13,502 nucleotides of DNA, from contig CAMWVZ010000018.1 of NCBI GenBank assembly GCA_947177845.1, positions 1 through 13,502 on the forward strand, written 5' to 3'. Shown here piece by piece: positions 6,842 through 13,502 of this stretch. The notes under the pieces are model-generated. The model was not told the origin of the DNA and did no database searches. It saw only the letters and a program-made list of their open reading frames with translations. The translations under genes were made by a program, and so were the position numbers. How positions within the stretch are numbered: position 1 is the first letter of the stretch; each line of letters opens with the position of its first letter. Source of the stretch: an uncultured Bacteroidales bacterium (GTDB lineage Bacteria; Bacteroidota; Bacteroidia; Bacteroidales; P3).

Positions 6842-7588
6842 ATGTTTCTGTTTTACGCGCCTCAGGTCGACAAGGGCGAATGCCGGTTCTCGCCTGCCGA
6901 AAGTCATCATTGCGCCAAGGTGCTGCGGCTTTTGCCGGGGCAGGAGGTGTGGGTGACCGACGGAGAAGGTTCCCTCTACGGGGCGGAACTTTCGGTGGTG
7001 AGCGACAAGGTTTGTCTGGCGCGTGTGCGCGAGGTGCTGCGCAAGCCCGGAGAAGCAGGCAACCTGCGTCCGCAGACGCATATCGTGCTGGCGCCCACCA
7101 AGAACATAGACCGCACCGAGTGGTTTTTGGAAAAGGCCACCGAGGTGGGTTTGGGGCGGATTTCCTTTGTGTGCACCGAGCATTCCGAAAGGAAGGTGGT
7201 GAAGGAGGAGCGGGTGTGCGGCGTTCTGTTGGCGGCGATGAAGCAGTCGCAGCAGGCGTGGCTGCCGCTTTCGGGCCCTATGATGTCGCTCAAGGAGTAT
7301 GTGGAAGGGAGAGAGAAGCGGCTTTTGCCGGAAGAGTCCTATCCGCAGAAGTTCATTGCCTATTGCGGCGGAGAATACCCCAAAAAAGATTTTTTAAGCG
7401 TTTTGGAGCCCGATAGGGGAGTTGAGGTTATCATCGGCCCCGAGGGTGATTTTTCGCCCGTAGAAGTGGAATTTTGCGTAAAAAACGGCTATACGCCCGT
7501 TTCCCTCGCCTCCACCCGTCTGCGTACCGAAACCGCCGCCTTGCTGGCCGCATGGGGTTCGGTACTGAAAAAAAACGCCCTGCGATGA
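6842..7588 (+). CDS. rsmE: 16S rRNA (uracil(1498)-N(3))-methyltransferase RsmE
   Basis: RsmE methylates N3 of U1498 in 16S rRNA of the assembled 30S subunit, using S-adenosylmethionine. The 248 residues show an N-terminal PUA-like RNA-binding part (about 1-70) and a C-terminal SPOUT domain. Family motifs are PTKNIDRTEWFLEKATEVG (85-103), EHSERKVV (113-120), KQSQQAWLP (134-142), IGPEGDFS (198-205) and the knot motif LRTETAAL (227-234). It begins 4 nt after tyrS, and its TGA overlaps the next gene's ATG in an ATGA (7585-7588), so translational coupling is likely. Confidence 0.95.
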   Translation: MFLFYAPQVDKGECRFSPAESHHCAKVLRLLPGQEVWVTDGEGSLYGAELSVVSDKVCLARVREVLRKPGEAGNLRPQTHIVLAPTKNIDRTEWFLEKATEVGLGRISFVCTEHSERKVVKEERVCGVLLAAMKQSQQAWLPLSGPMMSLKEYVEGREKRLLPEESYPQKFIAYCGGEYPKKDFLSVLEPDRGVEVIIGPEGDFSPVEVEFCVKNGYTPVSLASTRLRTETAALLAAWGSVLKKNALR

Positions 7589-8247
7589 AAACGTTGTTCC
7601 GTGTGCTTGTGACGGCGGCGCTCCTCGGGGCGTGCTGTTCCGCTCCGGCGCAGAAAATCGCCGTAGGGCTGCTTAAATACAGCGGGGGCGGGGATTGGTA
7701 CGCCAATCCTACTTCGCTGCCCAACCTCATCGCTTTCGCCACCGTGCAGGCGGGCATGGACCTCGATCCCCGCCCCCACACCGTCGAAGCCGGTGCTACG
7801 GCGATTTTCGACTGTCCTTTCGTGCATCTCACGGGCCACGGCAACGTGGTCTTCTCGGAAGCCGAGGTGCGCAACCTGCGCGCCTATCTCTTGGGCGGCG
7901 GCTTTCTGCATATCGACGACAACTACGGCCTCGACAAATACATCCGCGCGCAGATGAAGCGCGTTCTGCCCGAAACCGATTTCGTGGAACTGCCCCTTTC
8001 GCATCCTATTTATAATCAAGTCTTCGATTTCAGCCATAGCGGACTGCCCAAGATTCACGAACACGACAACAAGCGCCCGCAGGGGTTCGCGCTGATTTAC
8101 GAAGGCAGGGTGGTTTGTTTCTACACCTACGAATGCGATTTGGGCGACGGCTGGGAAGACCCCGCCGTGCACAAAGACAGCCCCGAAAGTCACCGCGCGG
8201 CCTTGGAAATGGGCGTGAACATATTGCAGTTCGCCTTCACGCAATAA
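7585..8247 (+). CDS. Exported DUF4159 protein
   Basis: This is a 220-residue exported protein of unknown function belonging to DUF4159. Recognisable blocks are YSGGGDWYANPTSLPNL (32-48), HLTGHGNVVFSE (81-92), GGGFLHIDDNYG (104-115), LPLSHPIY (136-143), LPKIHEHD (154-161) and YECDLGDGWEDP (182-193). Many conserved H, D and E residues suggest a ligand- or metal-binding site, but no reaction is established. The N-terminus is a signal sequence that can be read two ways: a lipobox L14-G-A-C17, or signal peptidase I cleavage after A22 or Q23. The frame extends upstream to 7474 inside rsmE, but only the ATG at 7585, overlapping the rsmE stop, yields the signal peptide. It is translationally coupled to rsmE. 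Confidence 0.87.
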   Translation: MKTLFRVLVTAALLGACCSAPAQKIAVGLLKYSGGGDWYANPTSLPNLIAFATVQAGMDLDPRPHTVEAGATAIFDCPFVHLTGHGNVVFSEAEVRNLRAYLLGGGFLHIDDNYGLDKYIRAQMKRVLPETDFVELPLSHPIYNQVFDFSHSGLPKIHEHDNKRPQGFALIYEGRVVCFYTYECDLGDGWEDPAVHKDSPESHRAALEMGVNILQFAFTQ

Positions 8248-8255
8248 ATTTTCTT

Positions 8256-8263
8256 TAATTTTG
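8256..8263 (+). promoter_or_regulatory. TAnnTTTG promoter box for the GIN-domain gene
   Basis: TAATTTTG is a perfect -7 box, located 9 nt after the DUF4159 stop and 16 nt before the next ATG. The predicted start near 8270 would leave a leader of only about 10 nt. No clear -33 element is visible; the region falls within DUF4159 coding sequence. The gene may also receive read-through from the tyrS operon, since no terminator separates them. Confidence 0.5.
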
Positions 8264-8279
8264 CCAAAAATTTAGCGAT

Positions 8280-9038
8280 ATGAAAAACATTCTTGTAAAA
8301 GCCTTGTTTTTAGGAATTATCGGCGTTTTGCCCGTATCTATGGCGTGGTCGCAGAGCAGCGTGCATACGGTGGTGCTGCAAGACGTATTGTCTGTGGACG
8401 TGGAAGGCCGTTTCGACGTGCAGGTGGTGCAGGGATTGGAGGAGAAAGCGGAGATAGAGGCGCCCGCCGAAGTGTTTATGAAGATGAAAGCCAAGCAGAG
8501 CGGAAAATCTTTCGAACTTTCCATAAAGGACAAGGATGCCCGCACGTATAGCCCCTTCAAGGTGACGCTGACGCTCAAGCACCCCGAAAAAATCAATTTG
8601 GAAGGTGCGGCCAAGATGAAGTTGGCGGATGTGTTCACCTGCAAGAAACTTTCGCTGGAACTGGAAGATGAAAGCGCCTTCGACGGCGAAATCCGCGCTT
8701 CCGAAAGCGTGAGCGTGAAAGTGGAAGGCCATGCTTCCCTGAAGACCTCCATCAACGCCGTGAAATATTGCAAGATGGAACTTTCCGGTTACGCCGCCGT
8801 TCAGCTGAGCGGCTACGCGCCTTCGACAAACCTGTCGCAGAAAGACGCCAGCAAACTGGAAGCCCGTAATTTCCGTACCGACAAACTGGATGCCAAGCTG
8901 TCCAATCACGCCACGGCGGGCATAACGGTCAACAGCACCTTGAACGTCACCGTGGAAGATGCGGCGGTGCTGCAATACGACGGTGCGCCCAAGACCAAGG
9001 TGAACAGCTCGGGTGTGGCCAAGGTGTCGGCTTACTAA
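8280..9038 (+). CDS. Exported GIN-domain (DUF2807-like) protein
   Basis: This is a 252-residue exported protein resembling the 'putative auto-transporter adhesin, head GIN domain' family (DUF2807), common in Bacteroidetes and of unknown function. A signal peptide occupies about residues 1-25 (K3, hydrophobic 5-20, likely cleavage near AWSQ). The mature part consists of short beta-strand-like segments: V-x-V-x-G-x-F-D-V near residues 38-47, a repeated 'L-x-x-A-x' pattern, and many A-V-x-L-S-G, A-x-L and V-x-V-E-x-x-A turns toward the end, consistent with a stacked beta-helix. No catalytic motif or transmembrane anchor is seen. Its TAA (9036-9038) overlaps the stop of the convergent prfB, so no terminator can sit between them. 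Confidence 0.75.
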   Translation: MKNILVKALFLGIIGVLPVSMAWSQSSVHTVVLQDVLSVDVEGRFDVQVVQGLEEKAEIEAPAEVFMKMKAKQSGKSFELSIKDKDARTYSPFKVTLTLKHPEKINLEGAAKMKLADVFTCKKLSLELEDESAFDGEIRASESVSVKVEGHASLKTSINAVKYCKMELSGYAAVQLSGYAPSTNLSQKDASKLEARNFRTDKLDAKLSNHATAGITVNSTLNVTVEDAAVLQYDGAPKTKVNSSGVAKVSAY

Positions 9039-10127
9039 TTGTTCTTGTCGGAAAACTCCATGAGATAGGCCTTGATGAAGTCGTCGAGGCCTCCGTCCAT
9101 CACTTCCTGCACATTGCTGGTTTCACAACCCGTGCGCAGGTCCTTCACCATTTTGTAGGGTTGCATCACATAGGAACGGATTTGGCTTCCCCATTCTATT
9201 TTCTTCTTGCTGCCCTCAATGGCGTCTATCTTTTCCTTCTTCTTGCGCAACTCTATTTCGTAGAGTTGTGATTTAAGCATTTGCAGGGCCTTTTCGCGGT
9301 TCTGCAACTGGGAGCGTGTAACCTGACATTCGATGATGATGCCGCTCGGGGCGTGGCGCAGACGTACCGCCGTTTCCACCTTGTTCACGTTCTGCCCGCC
9401 GGGGCCGCTGCTCCGGAAAGTGTCCCAGCTGAGGTCGGCGGGGTTCACTTCGATGTTGATGTTGTCGTCGATCATCGGGTAGGCGTAGACCGATGCGAAC
9501 GACGTGTGGCGGCGTGCATTGGCGTCGAAAGGAGAAATCCTCACCAGTCGGTGCACGCCGCTCTCGCTTTTCAGATAGCCGAAGGCAAAATCGCCCTCCA
9601 CTTCGATGGAGGCCGACTTGATGCCCGCCTGTTCGCCCTCCTGATAGTCCACCACGGTGGTTTTGTAATTCTTGCGTTCCGCCCACCGCATATACATGCG
9701 GTAGAGCATTTCCGCCCAGTCTTGGCTTTCGGTGCCGCCCGCCCCCGAATTGATGGTGATCATGCAGCCCAGGCGGTCTTCCTCGCCCGAGAGCATATTC
9801 TTGAATTCCAAGTCCTCCACGCTTTTTTCCAGATGCGCGAGAGCCTGTTCCATTTCGGCTTCGTCGGCTTCGCCCGCCTCCAACATCTCATACAGCACCT
9901 CCGCATCGCCCTTCTCGTTGTCGAGCGCGCGGAAAGCGTCTGTCCACACTTTGCGTTTCTGAATGGATTTGAGGATTTTCTCGGCCTCCTTGGGGTCGTC
10001 CCAAAAGTCGGGAGCCTGTGTCTTGGCTTCTTCGTCCGCTATGAATTTCTCTTTTCCGGCGATGTCAAAGACACCTCCTCAGCGTCTCCACCCTCGCGGA
10101 GAGCGCATTGATTCTTTCCTTATCCAT
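9035..10127 (-). CDS. prfB: Peptide chain release factor 2, with programmed +1 frameshift
   Basis: RF2 ends translation at UGA and UAA. The gene is in two frames. From the ATG at 10127, twenty codons run in frame 0 (MDKERINALS... to R-R-C-L) and meet an in-frame TGA at 10067-10065. Slipping +1 at CTT joins GAC (10066) and reads on to the TAG at 9037-9035, giving about 363 residues, the usual RF2 length. The downstream frame supplies PDFWDDPKEAEKIL early on, then the stop-codon tripeptide S198-P-F200 and the catalytic G243-G-Q245, with the same 47-residue spacing as in E. coli. Reading only the downstream frame would suggest a false GTG start at 9949 and lose the N-terminus. It follows secA by 15 nt on the same strand, so they are probably co-transcribed. 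Confidence 0.96.
10064..10079 (-). promoter_or_regulatory. prfB programmed +1 frameshift site
   Basis: On the minus strand the site reads AGGAGG TGT CTT TGA C. The AGGAGG (10079-10074) is an internal Shine-Dalgarno-like stimulator placed 3 nt before the slippery CTT (10070-10068), the same spacing as in E. coli prfB. The TGA (10067-10065) is a codon RF2 itself recognises. When RF2 is scarce, the ribosome pauses and slips +1 onto GAC, so the factor controls its own synthesis. The elements are visible; the mechanism is established for the family. Confidence 0.96.
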
Positions 10128-10142
10128 GATGTTTCGATTCTA

Positions 10143-13100
10143 CTATGCCTGTGCGTCGGCGCGGCCGTGGCAGTTCTTGTATTTCTTGCCGCTGCCGCAG
10201 GGACAGGGGTCGTTGCGGCCGATTTTCTTCTCGATATGCACGGGCTGGGGCTTCTGAGGCGCGTCGGGACCGTTGGTCTGCGTGCGCACCTGTTCGGCAC
10301 CCGTGCGGCGGGTTCCTTCCACACCGCCCTGCCGCGAAGTCTGCATACGGCTCATGTCGGTCTTCTGTTCGCGGGCTTCCTTCATCTGTTCGGGGTCGGG
10401 CGAGGGCAGATGACCGAGAGAGAGGAAAGCGCTCACCTCGCGGTTCATGTCGATAATCATCTGCTGGAAAAGGTTGAAGGCCTCGAACTTGTAAATCAAA
10501 AGCGGGTCTTTCTGTTCGTAGGAAGCGTTCTGCACCGATTGCTTGAGCTCGTCCATTTCGCGCAGATGTTCTTTCCAGCCGTCGTCTATCATGGCCAGAC
10601 ACAGCCCCCTTTGAATGGAGGCGGTGATTTCGTGGCCGTTGCTGTCCAGACATTTCTTGATATTGGCCACCACCTGCAAGGTTTTCTTGCCGTCGGTAAC
10701 GGGAATGGCGATGTTCTCGAAGCGCGAGCCGTGCGATTCCTGCACGTGCTTGATAATGGGCAGGGCTTGTTTGGCAATGGCTTCGGCCTTTTGGCGGTAC
10801 GCCTCGTAAACGGCGTTGAACACTTCCTGCACGGCCTCGGTTTTTCCGCTTGTGGCGCGGTTTTCGTCTATGGGGCATTCCACACCGAAAGTACGGACGA
10901 GACGGCCCTTGAACTGCTCGAAATCGCGGTCTTCGCGCAAGTCGTTCATAAAGCCCTCCACGGTGTCGTACATCATGTTCGAAATGTCGATGCCCAAACG
11001 TTCCCCGAACAAGGCATGGCGGCGCTTGGTATAGATTACCTCGCGCTGGGCGTTCATCACGTCGTCGTATTCCAAGAGACGCTTGCGCACGCCGAAGTGG
11101 TTTTCCTCCACCTTTTTCTGCGCCCGTTCAATCGACTTGGTAATCATACCCGACTGAATGTTCTCGCCCTCCTGATAGCCGAAGCGGTCCATAACCGCGG
11201 CGATACGTTGGGAAGCGAAAAGACGCATGAGGTTGTCTTCCAACGACACATAGAACTGCGAGCTTCCGGGGTCTCCCTGACGGCCGGCACGCCCCCGCAG
11301 CTGACGGTCCACACGGCGGCTTTCGTGACGCTCGGTGCCTATGATGGCCAAACCGCCCGCTTCCTTCACGCCCGGTCCGAGCTTGATGTCGGTACCACGC
11401 CCGGCCATGTTCGTGGCAATCGTCACCGTGCCCGCCTTGCCCGCTTCGGCCACGATGTCGGCCTCCTTCTTGTGCAATTTGGCGTTGAGCACGTTGTGCG
11501 CGATGCCGCGCCCTTTCAGCATACGGCTCAGCAATTCGCTCACCTCCACCGAAGTAGTACCCACCAAAACAGGTCTTCCGGCCTTGATAAGACGTTCCAC
11601 CTCCTCGATGATGGCGTTGTATTTCTCGCGTTTGGTCTTGTAGATGAGGTCGTCCATATCCTCCCGGATAACGGGCCGGTTGGTGGGAATGCAGACCACA
11701 TCGAGCTTATAGATGTTCCAGAATTCCCCCGCTTCGGTCTCGGCGGTACCCGTCATACCCGAAAGCTTGGAATACATGCGGAAATAGTTCTGCAACGTAA
11801 TGGTGGCGTAGGTTTGGGTGGCTTTCTCCACCTTCACCCTTTCCTTGGCTTCAATGGCCTGATGCAGACCGTCCGAGTAGCGACGCCCCTCCATGATACG
11901 CCCCGTCTGCTCGTCCACAATCTTCACCTCGTTGTCTATCACCACATATTCCACATCACGCTCGAACAAGGCGTAGGCTTTCAGAAGCTGGTTTATCGTG
12001 TGCACGCGGTCCGACTGAATCGCGTAGTCGCGCATGATTTCGGCTTTCTTGGCCGTTTTCTCCTCGGCGGAGAGGGAGGATTTCTCCACGTCGGCTATCA
12101 TGGAGCCCACGTCGGGCAACACATAGTATTCGGGATTGTGCGCGTCGGCGCTCAAAGCGTCCACACCCTTTTCGGTAAGGTCTATCGTGTTGAGTTTCTC
12201 GTCGATGACAAAGTAGAGTTCCCCGTCTATAATGGGCATGTTCTTACCCTGTTCCTGCAGATAGAAGTTTTCGGTTTTCTGCATGAGGGTCTTCATGCCC
12301 GGCTCACTCAAAAACTTAATCAAGGCGCTGTTTTTGGGAAGCCCGCGGTGCGCCCTGAAAAGCAGTTCGCCGCCTTTCTTCTCGTTTTCGGAAGTGGGCG
12401 TGCCCGCAAGCAAGGTCTTGGCTTCGGCCAAAATCTTGGTGACCAGTTGCCTTTGTTTGTTGTAGAGGCTTTCAATCTGCGGCCGCAGCGCATCGAATTC
12501 CTGGTCGTCGTCCTTGAAAGTGGGGCCAGAAATAATCAGAGGCGTACGCGCGTCGTCAATCAACACCGAGTCCACCTCGTCCACAATCGCGTAATTATGA
12601 CCGCGTTGCACCAATTCCTGCGGGGTGCGGCACATATTGTCGCGCAGATAGTCGAAGCCGAATTCGTTGTTGGTACCGTAGGTGATGTCGGCCAAGTAAG
12701 CCTGCCGACGGGCTTCGCTGCTGGGTTGATGCTTGTCGATGCAATCCACCTTGAGGCCGTGGAATTCGAACAGCATCCCCATCCATTCCGAGTCGCGCTT
12801 GGCCAGATAGTCGTTCACCGTCACCACGTGCACCCCTTTTCCCGACAAGGCGTTCAGATAAACGGGCAGGGTCTCCACAAGGGTCTTGCCTTCACCCGTG
12901 CTCATTTCCGCGATTTTACCCTGATGCAGCACGATACCGCCAATCAACTGCACGTCGTAGTGCACCATGTCCCAAGTCACGAGGTTGCCCCCCGCCATCC
13001 AGCGGTTCTTGTAGTAGGCCTTGTCGCCGCGCACGTTCACATTGTCGCGTGTGGCGGCCAAATCCCCGTCCCACGGCATCGCCGACACCTCCACCTCTTC

Positions 13101-13481
13101 GTTTTCGGCAAAGAGCCTTGCGGTGGCCTTCATCACGGCGAAAGCCTCGGGAAGAATTTCGTCGAGCGTTTCCTGCGTCTGTTCGTAAATCGCCTTGTCG
13201 AGCTTGTCGATAGAGGCGTAGATATGTTCCTTTTCCTCCACGCTCAGGTGGTCGTCGATATTCTGGTCGAGTTTTGCCTGAAGCGCGTCGCGTTCGGCCT
13301 GATTTTCGGCGCAACGTTCCTTGATACGCTGCTTGAATTCCTGCGTTTTGGCACGCAGGGCATCGTTGTCGAGCTTGGAAATGATTTCGTATTGCTCCAA
13401 ACACTTTTCCAAGACAGGCCTGATGGCTTTCACGTCGCGTTCGGACTTACTGCCGAACAATTTGCTCAAAAAATTTGCCAT
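10143..13481 (-). CDS. secA: Preprotein translocase ATPase SecA
   Basis: SecA is the ATPase motor that pushes unfolded preproteins through the SecYEG channel at the inner membrane. The 1,112 residues include Walker A MSTGEGKT (193-200), DEVD of Walker B (301-304), the motif VI region QLRGRAGRQGD (727-737) and a C-terminal zinc site C1093-P-C1095 with C1104-H1105 (SEC-C type, for SecB or ribosome contact). It is about 200 residues longer than E. coli SecA. From memory of that protein, the excess lies before Walker A (about 90 residues) and between Walker B and motif VI (about 130). Long SecA is normal in Bacteroidetes. The ATG at 13481 gives the usual start (ANFLSKLFGSK); the frame stays open to the window edge through a weak TTG. 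Only 21 nt lie upstream, so the promoter is not visible. prfB follows after 15 nt. Confidence 0.97.
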   Translation of the reverse strand: MANFLSKLFGSKSERDVKAIRPVLEKCLEQYEIISKLDNDALRAKTQEFKQRIKERCAENQAERDALQAKLDQNIDDHLSVEEKEHIYASIDKLDKAIYEQTQETLDEILPEAFAVMKATARLFAENEEVEVSAMPWDGDLAATRDNVNVRGDKAYYKNRWMAGGNLVTWDMVHYDVQLIGGIVLHQGKIAEMSTGEGKTLVETLPVYLNALSGKGVHVVTVNDYLAKRDSEWMGMLFEFHGLKVDCIDKHQPSSEARRQAYLADITYGTNNEFGFDYLRDNMCRTPQELVQRGHNYAIVDEVDSVLIDDARTPLIISGPTFKDDDQEFDALRPQIESLYNKQRQLVTKILAEAKTLLAGTPTSENEKKGGELLFRAHRGLPKNSALIKFLSEPGMKTLMQKTENFYLQEQGKNMPIIDGELYFVIDEKLNTIDLTEKGVDALSADAHNPEYYVLPDVGSMIADVEKSSLSAEEKTAKKAEIMRDYAIQSDRVHTINQLLKAYALFERDVEYVVIDNEVKIVDEQTGRIMEGRRYSDGLHQAIEAKERVKVEKATQTYATITLQNYFRMYSKLSGMTGTAETEAGEFWNIYKLDVVCIPTNRPVIREDMDDLIYKTKREKYNAIIEEVERLIKAGRPVLVGTTSVEVSELLSRMLKGRGIAHNVLNAKLHKKEADIVAEAGKAGTVTIATNMAGRGTDIKLGPGVKEAGGLAIIGTERHESRRVDRQLRGRAGRQGDPGSSQFYVSLEDNLMRLFASQRIAAVMDRFGYQEGENIQSGMITKSIERAQKKVEENHFGVRKRLLEYDDVMNAQREVIYTKRRHALFGERLGIDISNMMYDTVEGFMNDLREDRDFEQFKGRLVRTFGVECPIDENRATSGKTEAVQEVFNAVYEAYRQKAEAIAKQALPIIKHVQESHGSRFENIAIPVTDGKKTLQVVANIKKCLDSNGHEITASIQRGLCLAMIDDGWKEHLREMDELKQSVQNASYEQKDPLLIYKFEAFNLFQQMIIDMNREVSAFLSLGHLPSPDPEQMKEAREQKTDMSRMQTSRQGGVEGTRRTGAEQVRTQTNGPDAPQKPQPVHIEKKIGRNDPCPCGSGKKYKNCHGRADAQA

Positions 13482-13502
13482 ATAACCATACTGATTTAAC
13501 AA

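Noticed and set aside
9035..9949. prfB as a 304-residue protein starting at GTG 9949
   Set aside because: It lacks the conserved RF2 N-terminus, which is encoded upstream and joined by the +1 frameshift at 10067.
9963..13499. 1,178-codon open frame on the plus strand, opposite secA
   Set aside because: It is aligned codon-to-codon antisense to an unmistakable secA and arises from absence of TTA, CTA and TCA codons there. The product is rich in H, F, V and L with no recognisable domain.
1..13502. Search for CRISPR arrays, insertion sequences, integrases, phage genes and defence islands
   Set aside because: No regularly spaced repeats, transposase or integrase motifs, or terminal inverted repeats were found; the genes are mostly conserved housekeeping genes. 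The tRNA-Leu has no integrase gene beside it.

Overview
The window looks like ordinary chromosomal backbone from a fairly GC-rich member of the Bacteroidetes, most likely Bacteroidales. Three things support this: promoter-like boxes of the Bacteroidetes form TAnnTTTG (at 4537, at 8256, and on the minus strand at 2617); start codons with no Shine-Dalgarno sequence; and family-level signs such as a SecA of about 1,110 residues, MORN-repeat and Lcl/DUF1566-type lipoproteins, a GIN-domain protein and DUF4159. I cannot name the genus.

Layout. (1) 13-2504, plus strand: nadA (quinolinate synthase) and, 2 nt later, a large MORN-repeat lipoprotein. (2) 2510-2591, minus strand: tRNA-Leu(UAG), facing the lipoprotein gene with 5 nt between them. 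(3) 2640-4508, plus strand: rubrerythrin and a FucP/GluP-type sugar MFS transporter. (4) 4537-5496, plus strand: a self-contained unit of promoter, Lcl/DUF1566-like lipoprotein and intrinsic terminator, visibly more AT-rich than its surroundings. (5) 5539-8247, plus strand: tyrS, rsmE and a DUF4159 gene in a tight operon, followed by a GIN-domain exported protein (8280-9038) with its own promoter box. (6) 9035-13481, minus strand: secA then prfB, the latter meeting the GIN gene tail to tail with overlapping stop codons.

Functionally the window mixes housekeeping genes (NAD synthesis, tyrosine charging, 16S rRNA methylation, translation termination, protein export, peroxide reduction) with envelope proteins of unknown role. 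The most informative feature is prfB. A plain ORF reading recovers only its last 304 codons, but the complete gene starts at 10127 and is joined by a programmed +1 frameshift at CTT-TGA-C, with an AGGAGG stimulator at the canonical spacing. I found no CRISPR array, insertion sequence, phage module, toxin-antitoxin pair or defence island, and no clear candidate for a new multi-gene system. The very long antisense ORFs are explained by codon avoidance in the real genes.
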